Source: JAXGPF01 sp964463985 (GTDB taxonomy: Bacteria; Verrucomicrobiota; Kiritimatiellia; JAAZAB01). From it: a DNA stretch of 64,000 bases. The position numbers and the translations under genes are program-made. Below are positions 55,863 to 64,000 of this stretch, one piece after another. The number at the start of each line of letters is the position of its first letter. Within the stretch, counting starts at the first letter, position 1. Under the pieces are notes generated by a model. It saw nothing but the letters and a program-made list of their open reading frames with translations. It made no database searches and had not been told where the DNA came from. The stretch lies in the NCBI GenBank assembly GCA_964463985.1, contig CAYXEK010000008.1, positions 5,275 to 69,274 of the forward strand. Direction: 5' to 3'.

Positions 55863-58800
55863 ATGCGAAAATATCAAATGCTGGCCATGGGTTTCGCGGG
55901 ATTGATCGCTTGGACTTTGGCGGCCGATACCGGGCGTATCGGCGTATTCAAGGATGCCCGTTCGCACATAACTGACGGCATACTTCTGACATTGACCGAG
56001 GCTGGATACGAAACGCAGATAATTGACCGCAACGACTTGCAGCAGGCTGAAAAGCTTTTGAAAATTGACGTGTTATTTCTGCCCGGCGGTTGGAATGCCA
56101 TTAAATTTGCCGGGTTCAATGGTCGGCGCAATATGATTGATTTTGTCGCGCAGGGCAAAGGTGTCCTCGCCGCCGCATTCCGCGGCGGGTATGTGCGCAC
56201 GGGCAATCGCCCCATATTTCCGCAAATCGGGATTATCCACAACCGCGTTAATGGCACCGGTATTTTTCCTTCTGGCGACAGCCCCCTGCTGGAAGGGATC
56301 AACGAGCCTTTTTACATCAGCGCCTGGGACCACATGGTGGTTAAAACCGGCCCGCGCGGGAAAATATTTCTGACCGACAGCAGCGGCTTGCCGGTGGGGG
56401 TCTCCGGCGAGATTTACGGCGGACGTTACATTCTTTTGGGCGCTTTTATCGGCACTGACGCCAAAAAGCATGCCATGCTTGGCCACGAGAAAACGCTGTT
56501 TTTAAATTGCATCGCCTGGCTGTTGGCCGCGTCTGAATTGCCGGCGGACGATATTAAAGCTTATCGGCAAGGCGCCGAACTGGACTTTTTAAGGATGGAA
56601 AAAATTCTTGATTACACCCTGGATGAACGCGGACCGGATTATGGGCCCGGCGTGATCCCGGAGATCAAATACCAGTTGGCTTCCGCGCTGCATTCCCGGA
56701 AATTCCGCCTGGAAGAATGCGCGCAATATGTTGCCGGCGCCGATCGCCAGCGCGTGGACGGCATGCTCGCCCAACTAGGCCTGGCGTTGGAAGAATTGGA
56801 ACGGCGTTATCAGGAATTGACGGCTGAAAAAATCAATGAGGTCAATGCTTCAACGCTTGACAAGCTCGTTGCCGACAATCCGTTTTACCGGATGGATGAT
56901 GTGTTGCGCATGATCGCGGCAATGCCCGGCAAAACAGCTGATGAGAAAAAAGAAGTCGAATCGGCAATCGCCGGCATGGATAAATCTTCCCAATATGACA
57001 ACGCTCCGAAATTGGCGGCAAAATATTTATATGGCGATGTGATCCGGGCGAGGTTGTTTGATGAAGATAAGCGCAAGACATTGGTTGACAAGGCGGATGG
57101 CATATTGTTGGAATTAAATCCACAGATCCAAAAGGCCAAAGCCGCAAAATGCGGCCTGGAAAAATCTGCTGATAAAGCCGCCGTGCCCGGATTAATCAAG
57201 CAATCCTCCTCGGATAATGCGGCAATCCGCCGCAATGCCGCCCTGGAACTCGGACGCATCGGCGACCAGCGCGCCGAAGCGGTCTTGGTCAAATTACTGG
57301 AAGATTCCGATGCAAACACCCGGGTTAACGCGACGCTTGCCCTGGGTTGGATGCAATCGAAGTCCGCCGTACCGCGTCTGATCGAGGCGCTGCAAGGTTC
57401 CGATAAATGGATGCGCCGGCGCGCGGCGCAGGCGCTGGGACAGATAGGCGACCAATCGGCGGTGGAAGCGCTTTTGCCGTGCATTTCCGACGATGATGCG
57501 CATGTCCGCGAAAACACGATTCTGGCGCTCGGCTGGCTGAAAGCTGGAGAAGCTGTGCCGGCCTTGGTTAACATCATCACCGATTTCGACCGGCAGGATT
57601 ATCGGCAGCGCAAACTGATGCTTGCCGCCATGCGCGCGCTGGGACATATCGGAGATAAACGGGCATTGCCGCAACTGGAACATTGGGCCCAAAACGCCGA
57701 TGATTTCCCCGCGCCGCGCAAGCCCGATAAAGGCCAGCGGATTGCCAATATCTATTCTACGGCGCAATCGCTCGGCTTGCAGGGGCACGCGGAGATGGCA
57801 ATGGAAGAGATCAAGGCTGGCGGCCGGAGCGAAACCGGAGTCCGCCAGGCCGATTTTCTCTCGCGATATGACAAATATTACGGTTTGACTCGGCAGTTCA
57901 ATTTTTTTGTCGGCAGGCCTTTTCTCCTTATCAGGTCGAATTTTCCGGATGAACCTGAAATTATGTTTGACTATATTCGCGATGCCGGCGGCACGGGGGT
58001 CCACAACGCCTGGGGGCAGCAAGACTATGACCCCGTCAAGTTTATCGGCTTGATGCAGGCAGCCGGCGAACGTGATTTGAAATGGATTGACGTGATGCCG
58101 ATAGGCGGCAACCGGTTCGGCTCCAAGGAAGCTTACCATCAACCACAGCAGGACAAAACCCTGGACAAGTCCGGGGCGGAACTGGTGTTGTTCAAATTTG
58201 CCGATATCCCGGCATTCCACGGCTTCTGGACCGAGGAAGATTATCCCCTGGTGGAAATGGAAAATGATGAGTTTGTCCAGTATCTGCGTAAAAAATACGG
58301 GGATAATTACCGGAAGATACTCGGCGTGGATGATGCGGTCGGAGAATTGCTTCCGCCGCGTGAGAAGCGCGGCGGCTGGCGATTTGACCGCGGCAAAAAC
58401 GAACTGGCGCAGGACGCGCATTTTGCCAATATGCGCGTTTTTGCGGAGTTTCTGGAGTGCGCGGGCGAATTGCTGCTGGAACACTGGCGTGAAGACCAGG
58501 AATGGCTGCACGGGGTTCGCAAAGGCTGCGCTTTCACCTTCAGCGAAACCACGGGGCAGCGATTTTCATATCCCGGCGTGGCCGGGAAGGCCGGCGGCGT
58601 CGTTGATGCGCACGGTCCCGAATCATACCAGTCGTTTGGCTCCGACAATGCATTCATGATGGAATTGAACAAGGATGGCGAGGCGCGTCCGGTCATGTGC
58701 GAATATTACAACATGTACAGTCCATCTCCCGAACATGCCGCGCGCGGTTTTGCCCAGCATTTGATGCATGGCGAGTGTTTTTACAATTTTTCCCTTTGCC

Positions 58801-60038
58801 AGATATTTCAACAGGCAAGCTATTATTACATGTGGTCGTGGGACAAATCTTACTGGGACAAGGCCGGGATGATTTTTCGGAAAGCCGCAAAACTCCGGAA
58901 ATATTTGACGGTGCCTGAATCCGCGGCCAATGTCGCTCTTGTTGCCAATGAACGCACTGCGCTTTTGTTTTATTCCCGGCAATACGGAGAACGGGTGCCC
59001 GTGGCTCGCCGTTATTATCAAAATCAGTCCGGCCTCTGGTCGGCGTTGCAACAGTCGCAGATTCCATCCGATGCAATCTGGGCGGAAACCATGACCGCGG
59101 AAAAGCTGATGCGATACAGGGTATTGCTGCTTTCCGACGCCAAAAGCATGACGCCGGATGAAGTCGGCTTGATCCGCGCATGGGTGCGGGATGGCGGTAT
59201 TTTAATTGCCGGCGGCACAACCAGCTTGTTTGATCAATGGGGCGTTCAACGCGATAATTACGCATTGGCGGATGTTTTCGGGATGGACTACGCCGGGTAT
59301 GCCGCCGACGCCGTCCCGGAACAAAATGATACATACGGGTTTGATCAGGGCCGTCCGCCATTTCGGATTGAAGACGGCGGCTATGATCCTGACCGTATCC
59401 GTAATTATGTGCTGCGCGATATCAAACCGGTCAAATCCATCGGCATTTATTCGGTCAGCGATGATCATGTCCTGCATGGCCTGGGCAAAGGTTTTGCCTG
59501 TGAATATGATATGCCGCTGGGTTATGACCGCGTGCAACTGTCAAAAGCCCGGCCGCTGGCGCATTTCGCCAACGGCGCTCCGGCCTTGGCCGTCAATAAG
59601 TTCGGCAAGGGGCTGTGTTACTTCTGGATGCCGATTTACCCGGGCCTGTGTTACGCGGCTTCCGGCTGGGAGATGCAGGAAAATTTCAAGGATTTCTGGC
59701 CGGGAAGCCGCGAAATACTTGAAGCCATGGTCAAGGGCGGATTAAAATCAAAGACTGAATATTTGCCGGTTGAGGCTGTAAACTGCCCGGACGATATTGA
59801 AATTACCGTGCGGCAACAGCCTGGCGAAAAGCGGCTGATGATCCATCTGCTTAATCTTGACCCGGATTTAAGCCGGGTGCGCAGTGTAACGCTGAATATC
59901 ACCAGTCCATCCTCCGGCGCCGTGAACATCAGTTATCCGGATGCCGGCCGGCAGATTCCATTCCAGCGGTTCGGCGGTCGGCTGGTTTTTACGGCGCGCG
60001 CTTTTGACGTGCATGACATGATTCTGGTGGAATATTGA
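55863..60038 (+). CDS. Giant exported fusion: GATase-like, HEAT repeats, and GH42-like barrel
   Basis: A 1391-residue exported protein with an unusual domain order. After a signal peptide (about 1-21), residues 22-225 look like a class I amidotransferase or biotin-ligase-N-like fold (DVLFLPGGWNAIKF, GKGVLAAAFRGGY). Residues about 235-440 are helical. Residues about 440-625 hold HEAT repeats like those of the gene at 49369 (RIGDQRAEAVLVKLLEDSDA, QIGDQSAVEALLPCISDDDA). From about 650 to 1000 is a TIM barrel of the GH42/GHL type, with AFHGFWTEEDYPLVE and VMCEYYNMYSPSP giving likely catalytic Glu residues. About 1050-1290 resembles a beta-galactosidase trimerisation (GATase-like) domain. The substrate and the purpose of the HEAT insert are unknown. 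Confidence 0.75.
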   Translation: MRKYQMLAMGFAGLIAWTLAADTGRIGVFKDARSHITDGILLTLTEAGYETQIIDRNDLQQAEKLLKIDVLFLPGGWNAIKFAGFNGRRNMIDFVAQGKGVLAAAFRGGYVRTGNRPIFPQIGIIHNRVNGTGIFPSGDSPLLEGINEPFYISAWDHMVVKTGPRGKIFLTDSSGLPVGVSGEIYGGRYILLGAFIGTDAKKHAMLGHEKTLFLNCIAWLLAASELPADDIKAYRQGAELDFLRMEKILDYTLDERGPDYGPGVIPEIKYQLASALHSRKFRLEECAQYVAGADRQRVDGMLAQLGLALEELERRYQELTAEKINEVNASTLDKLVADNPFYRMDDVLRMIAAMPGKTADEKKEVESAIAGMDKSSQYDNAPKLAAKYLYGDVIRARLFDEDKRKTLVDKADGILLELNPQIQKAKAAKCGLEKSADKAAVPGLIKQSSSDNAAIRRNAALELGRIGDQRAEAVLVKLLEDSDANTRVNATLALGWMQSKSAVPRLIEALQGSDKWMRRRAAQALGQIGDQSAVEALLPCISDDDAHVRENTILALGWLKAGEAVPALVNIITDFDRQDYRQRKLMLAAMRALGHIGDKRALPQLEHWAQNADDFPAPRKPDKGQRIANIYSTAQSLGLQGHAEMAMEEIKAGGRSETGVRQADFLSRYDKYYGLTRQFNFFVGRPFLLIRSNFPDEPEIMFDYIRDAGGTGVHNAWGQQDYDPVKFIGLMQAAGERDLKWIDVMPIGGNRFGSKEAYHQPQQDKTLDKSGAELVLFKFADIPAFHGFWTEEDYPLVEMENDEFVQYLRKKYGDNYRKILGVDDAVGELLPPREKRGGWRFDRGKNELAQDAHFANMRVFAEFLECAGELLLEHWREDQEWLHGVRKGCAFTFSETTGQRFSYPGVAGKAGGVVDAHGPESYQSFGSDNAFMMELNKDGEARPVMCEYYNMYSPSPEHAARGFAQHLMHGECFYNFSLCQIFQQASYYYMWSWDKSYWDKAGMIFRKAAKLRKYLTVPESAANVALVANERTALLFYSRQYGERVPVARRYYQNQSGLWSALQQSQIPSDAIWAETMTAEKLMRYRVLLLSDAKSMTPDEVGLIRAWVRDGGILIAGGTTSLFDQWGVQRDNYALADVFGMDYAGYAADAVPEQNDTYGFDQGRPPFRIEDGGYDPDRIRNYVLRDIKPVKSIGIYSVSDDHVLHGLGKGFACEYDMPLGYDRVQLSKARPLAHFANGAPALAVNKFGKGLCYFWMPIYPGLCYAASGWEMQENFKDFWPGSREILEAMVKGGLKSKTEYLPVEAVNCPDDIEITVRQQPGEKRLMIHLLNLDPDLSRVRSVTLNITSPSSGAVNISYPDAGRQIPFQRFGGRLVFTARAFDVHDMILVEY

Positions 60039-60224
60039 CATCGTGGGAATTATGAATCAGCATCCCAGAAGTACTAAGATGAAAAGCGCCGGTTTTCCGT
60101 AATGCAACGTCGGGGTCGGGGCAAGGTCCAGTCGCATAAAACGCAAAGTGCTGAATGTTCAGGCGGGAATTACTGAAAAATATTATGGGAAGCAGAAAGT
60201 CAAGCAAATATCGGCACAAAGGGG

Positions 60225-63098
60225 ATGGATGTGAGTTTTATTTCAGCCCAGGAGTTTGACACTTCGCGACAGCGCATGGCGTTGGACGGTAGTTGGCAGT
60301 TCGCTTCCGATCCAGCGGACCGCGGCATGCGCGAAGGCTGGTTCCGTAATGAATCCAAGCTGATTGACAAAATAACTATGCCGGGTTGCGCCGAATCTCG
60401 TCTGCCAAGCCAGCGCGAACAGAATTGTCCCCGGGATTTTACCGACCCAGAACTGAATCGCGGGACGATCCTGCGACACCCGGCGAGGCATCCCACCTGG
60501 TATAAACGCTCCTTTATGACGCCGGACGCATGGCAGGGAAAAAATGTCTGGCTGCACGTAGGCGGAGTCAAACCGGCGGCGGATATTTGGCTTAATGGCC
60601 GGCATCTTGGAAGGACTCTTTCGTCGCGTACGCCTGTGCGCTGTGAACTTACGCCGTATATCCGTTACGGGTCAATGAATGACCTGGTTGTAAGGGTGGA
60701 TTGGGAACAGGGTTGTTTGCATGGCCTCTATGACATGTTTGCAAATTGGAGCGGCCTTTACCGCCATGTATGGGTTGAGGCGATGTCGCCGCTTTACCTG
60801 ACGGATATCCACGTGATTCCGGCAATTTGCCCGACGGGCGCCGATGTGCAGGTTATAGTTAACAGGGCGGCGTATGATATGTCCAAAGTCCGCCGCCGGG
60901 GTGACTGCCGTATCAGGGTAACGATTCGTGCCGTGCAAGGCCGTGGCATATATCAGGCCGAAGCGCCGGTCAGGATGCGGGCGGGGGAAGGTTATGCCAG
61001 ATTAAGCATACCCATGCCGGCCGGCCGGTTATGGTCTCCGGCATCGCCACATCTTTATCGGGCGGAAGCTGTTTTGCTGTGTGACGGCGCAATTGTGGAT
61101 AGCGGCTTCGTCCGGTTCGGTCTGCGCGAGATTCGCGTGCAGGGGTTTCAAGTGCTTCTCAACAACCAGCCGGTATTTCTGCGCGGCGGGTGTGACGATC
61201 AGCATTATCCCGAAACTGTCTGTCCGCCTGCCGACAAGGATTTCTACCTGCGTCGGTTGCGCCTGATGAGAAAATGGGGCTTTAACTATACCAAAAGTTG
61301 TGTGGAGATATTTCCGAAGGAATATCTTGACGCGGCCGATGAGGCGGGATTGCTGGTTTGCGAAGAAATGCCATTTGTACTCCGGGACCGAATTGAAAAA
61401 TCTCCCGATTGCGTCCCGGGCGCGGATGCCATGCGCCGGGAACTGACGAATATTGTGACGTCGGATCGCAACCATCCGTGCGTGATCATCTATTCAATGT
61501 TCAGCGAATTGAAAACAACGAAATATGCCGCGTATTTTCATTTTTGCAGCCAGGAATTGCCGGCGATGGCAAGGAAACTCAATCCGGCCGCGCTGGTAAT
61601 AGACGTAACCGGCATAAGCAGCCTGCCCTGGCAGGGACATGAAGCTGTGCCGGTGAGCACTCAGCATGGACAACGGAACACGGATTTGGATGGCTCATGG
61701 TTGCGATGGTGCCGCACCTGCCGGCCGCTGGCCGGACCCATCCCCGGATTAGGCACGGTGACAAAGCCGTTTATTTTCCACGAGTTTGCCTGGATTGCGG
61801 CGCTATCCGACCCGGGATTGATCCGACGTTATGCAGGGTTGCCGTGCAAGCCGTTGCACATACCCGAAATGGTCGCCGCCTCCCGGGAAAACGGACAGGG
61901 CAGGCTTTTAAGAAAAATGGTCGTGGCTTCGCGCAAACTGAAATATGCATTAAGAAAACAGGCGCTGGAACTGGCGCGCAAGGAACCCAAGGCCGCCGGT
62001 TATCATCACTGGCTTGTTCATGACTTTCCCCAGTGCGCCGAAGGCGTCTTCAATGATTTCTGGGAGGAACCGCACGATATATCGGCTGCCGAGTTCCGGC
62101 AGTCGAACGATGACACGGTCCTGTTGCTGGAGCATGGCGGACGTTGGAGTTATCGTTGGGGTGAACAATTGCCTTTGGCGGTGATTGTCTCGCATTTTGC
62201 ATCGAAACCTCTGATAAATTGCACGCTACATTGGTCCATCGGCGCGGGGAGCCGCTGCTTGGCCGCCGGTGAAATGTCAATCCTTAATTTGCAGCCAGGC
62301 GCATTAATTACGCTTAAATTACCAGGCATTGATTTGCCGGGTGCAACCCATCCGGCGCGGTTGACAATGAAAGCCGTGTTAAATGCAAAAGGCAGTTCCC
62401 TGGCTTCCAATTGCTGGCACCTTTGGGCCTTTCCGGAATGCCATGGACAGCCGCCCGGAAAAAATGTCATCGTGACTGACCGTCTTTTGCATGATGATAA
62501 AATTGCACAGATCGAGGCCGGAGCGCGTGTGCTCTATGTCTGCCCCAATCCCTTGTATCCGCCAGATGGAGATTTGCCCCGGGCGCCCTGTAATCCCGCG
62601 GATCGCACCGTGCCGTATATCACCGGCAGCGCTGCATTATATAGAAGTGTGCCTTATAACACAGGCACTATCGGCAATACGGGAACATTGATCAATCCGC
62701 ACCCGGCGCTGGGTGAGTTCCCCCACGAAGGTTGGTGCGATTTCGCCTGGGCGCCGATGATTGACGGCGCCCTGCCGCTGGCTTTGGATTCTTACGGGGT
62801 GCGGATTAATCCGATCATCCGGTCTATCGGGCATATGCGGACCATGCACGACAAGGCATACCTCTTTGAATTGGGGGTGGGCCGCGGCCGCTTGCTGGCA
62901 GCCAGTTTGAAATTGAATAAAGAGACCGGAACCGATCCCGCCGCAGATTATCTGCGCTATTGCCTGTTGCGCTATATGGCGGGGAGCCTGACGCCGCGCC
63001 CCGCTCAGGTCACCGGCGCGAAATTACGCTCTCAAATCAAACAGCATGCCGGACGGGATGAAGTTGCCGGCCAGGAAGTAAGGGCGGGGTTAATTTGA
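60225..63098 (+). CDS. GH2-family glycoside hydrolase
   Basis: A 957-residue GH2-type enzyme (beta-galactosidase, beta-glucuronidase or related). The N-terminal sugar-binding sandwich has WYKRSFMTPDAWQGKNVWLH and ADIWLNGRHLG. The Ig-like domain and the barrel follow, with FQVLLNNQPVFLRGGCDDQH opening the catalytic domain. The acid/base Glu is E428 in IYSMFSELK and the likely nucleophile is E520 in FIFHEFAW. The C-terminal part (about 620-957) is beta-rich with no clear family. No signal peptide is seen. I used the ATG at 60225; a GTG at 60231 has a better-spaced GGGG site. It follows the fusion gene by 186 nt. Confidence 0.82.
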   Translation: MDVSFISAQEFDTSRQRMALDGSWQFASDPADRGMREGWFRNESKLIDKITMPGCAESRLPSQREQNCPRDFTDPELNRGTILRHPARHPTWYKRSFMTPDAWQGKNVWLHVGGVKPAADIWLNGRHLGRTLSSRTPVRCELTPYIRYGSMNDLVVRVDWEQGCLHGLYDMFANWSGLYRHVWVEAMSPLYLTDIHVIPAICPTGADVQVIVNRAAYDMSKVRRRGDCRIRVTIRAVQGRGIYQAEAPVRMRAGEGYARLSIPMPAGRLWSPASPHLYRAEAVLLCDGAIVDSGFVRFGLREIRVQGFQVLLNNQPVFLRGGCDDQHYPETVCPPADKDFYLRRLRLMRKWGFNYTKSCVEIFPKEYLDAADEAGLLVCEEMPFVLRDRIEKSPDCVPGADAMRRELTNIVTSDRNHPCVIIYSMFSELKTTKYAAYFHFCSQELPAMARKLNPAALVIDVTGISSLPWQGHEAVPVSTQHGQRNTDLDGSWLRWCRTCRPLAGPIPGLGTVTKPFIFHEFAWIAALSDPGLIRRYAGLPCKPLHIPEMVAASRENGQGRLLRKMVVASRKLKYALRKQALELARKEPKAAGYHHWLVHDFPQCAEGVFNDFWEEPHDISAAEFRQSNDDTVLLLEHGGRWSYRWGEQLPLAVIVSHFASKPLINCTLHWSIGAGSRCLAAGEMSILNLQPGALITLKLPGIDLPGATHPARLTMKAVLNAKGSSLASNCWHLWAFPECHGQPPGKNVIVTDRLLHDDKIAQIEAGARVLYVCPNPLYPPDGDLPRAPCNPADRTVPYITGSAALYRSVPYNTGTIGNTGTLINPHPALGEFPHEGWCDFAWAPMIDGALPLALDSYGVRINPIIRSIGHMRTMHDKAYLFELGVGRGRLLAASLKLNKETGTDPAADYLRYCLLRYMAGSLTPRPAQVTGAKLRSQIKQHAGRDEVAGQEVRAGLI

Positions 63099-63326
63099 CG
63101 CGCGGAATCAATCAGCGCCGCGAACTGTGCGGTGGAAACAAAAACCTGATTTGTCCGAAAATTGATGTAAACTGGATATAGCGAAGATTTCCCAATAGTT
63201 CTGATTTGGGAATATTGATTGCCTGTTGAAAAGATCAGCCACACCAAAAGCTAAGGGCATTGCGGTCAAAATAATGCGCGCCTTGAAAATCATTCGCCGG
63301 TTTGAGGCTAAACAGGAAATCGTATT

Positions 63327-63991
63327 ATGTCTTCTATGAAAAATTGTATTGGGTCATTTGCAGGGTTGATTTCCCTGGCATTTATTTCCGCAAATGCTGC
63401 GCCGGTGATTGACTCGCCGTATGATTTTCCATTTTATACCGGCAAAATATTGCCGACTCCGCACGAGGTGTCTTATCATCCCCGGATAGCGCCGCTGAAC
63501 GACACGGCCGTCTTACTGGGCGCCGGTCTTGCGCCCGGCGATGCCCGGTTAAGGGAGTTGCGCGGCCGCATCGAGGCCTATGGCGGTAAAATAAAAATCG
63601 TCAAAACCCTGGATGAATCCGATAGCACCCTCATTATCCTGGGCGCGCATTCGGAAGCTGTGCCGCTCCTAAAGGGTAAAAATCCGCCGGACAAACCGGA
63701 AGGTTACCTGATCGAGCCGGCGGAACAGGCCGGGCGGATGGTCGTATGCCTCCAGGGGAGTGACGATTTCGGCCTGCTCTGGGCGGTGATGTCGCTCAAC
63801 CAGTTGATAACCGCGGACGATGGCAAGCCGGTATAGCATACGGCTGGTCGCGCCATACGATAACCGTGCCGGTGCTGGCGCTGAAAAGATCCAATTTGCT
63901 GACGATTAAAAATATTGAGCCGACTTCCCACCAGGGCAGTCCGCCCTGGGTTATGATCAATTATGCCGTATTGCGGAAAACGGCGGATTAA
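63327..63991 (+). pseudogene. Internally deleted second copy of the GH84-like gene
   Basis: A decayed paralogue of the gene at 52496. The first 169 codons (63327-63836, stop TAG) encode a signal peptide and the GH84 N-terminal domain, with TGKILPTPHEVSYHP, LRELRGRIEAYGG, and PDKPEGYLIEP matching the intact gene. Right after the stop, in another frame (63836-63991), AYGWSRHT ... RSNLLTIKNIEP ... MINYAVLRKTAD* matches the very end of the intact protein. So about 500 codons, including the barrel and both catalytic Asp residues, have been lost, with a frame change at the joint. AGGAAA precedes the ATG. The N-terminal fragment might still be exported as a small binding protein. Confidence 0.88.
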
Positions 63992-64000
63992 TGATTATGT

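Noticed and set aside
63187..63222. Hairpin TTCCCAA ... TTGGGAA as a terminator
   Set aside because: The stem is short and no T-run follows on either strand, so termination is not supported.
63108..63293. Small minus-strand frame with a hydrophobic start
   Set aside because: There is no ribosome-binding site, no family and only 61 codons, so a gene is not supported. The 228-bp intergenic region holds nothing else I recognise.

Overview
The window is a 64 kb, GC-rich piece of a scaffolded draft genome with two runs of exactly 100 N (26539-26638 and 39576-39675). The gene content points to the PVC superphylum, most likely Kiritimatiellota or Lentisphaerota/Verrucomicrobiota. The signs are secreted right-handed beta-helix proteins with choice-of-anchor-Q-like C-termini, CBM9-like domains, DUF4838, URO-D-like methyltransferase paralogues, many putative family-A glycoside hydrolases, and several families of structured intergenic repeats. 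The taxon is an inference; there is no rRNA or tRNA gene in the window.

Layout. (1) 57-14384: two exported beta-helix proteins, a pair of URO-D-family proteins, a GH78 alpha-L-rhamnosidase-like enzyme, a GH20 hexosaminidase-like enzyme, an AraC regulator and a second beta-helix paralogue. (2) 14404-29814: an exported protein of unknown function, a GHL6/GH42-like hydrolase, a 1546-residue secreted multidomain protein ending in CBM9, a TPR protein, a putative TIM-barrel hydrolase, a third beta-helix paralogue broken by a gap, and a beta-propeller plus LamG-like protein. (3) 29859-36070: a CE7-like acetyl esterase (the first minus-strand gene), an SGNH-like protein, a CBM9 lipoprotein, a 128-bp nested palindrome, a HisF-like protein and a NagA-like deacetylase. 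(4) 36319-48513: a large Fn3/FG-GAP surface protein cut by a gap, then a housekeeping block (ssb, trpS, scpA, scpB, pheA), a beta-rich exported protein, a convergent AraC regulator, and a DegT aminotransferase with a hydroxypyruvate-isomerase-like protein. (5) 48535-63991: an alpha/beta hydrolase followed by a same-strand run: a HEAT-repeat protein, DUF4838, GH84, an FG-GAP protein, a 1391-residue GATase-like/HEAT/GH-A fusion, GH2, and a decayed second copy of the GH84 gene.

Together the accessory genes look like machinery for binding and breaking complex glycans. GH20, GH84 and a NagA-like deacetylase suggest amino-sugar polymers. GH78, GH2 and the CE7 esterase suggest branched, acetylated side chains. 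Exported CBM9, beta-helix, Fn3 and FG-GAP proteins would supply attachment. Control looks local, through two AraC-type regulators. No sulfatase, SusC/SusD pair, CRISPR array, transposase or tRNA was seen.

The strongest unusual items are the GATase-HEAT-hydrolase fusion, the internally deleted GH84 copy at the right edge, the 128-bp palindrome at 33947-34074, the URO-D pair in which only one member keeps the zinc triad, and at least four families of interspersed repeats. Two of these repeat families reach into coding sequence.
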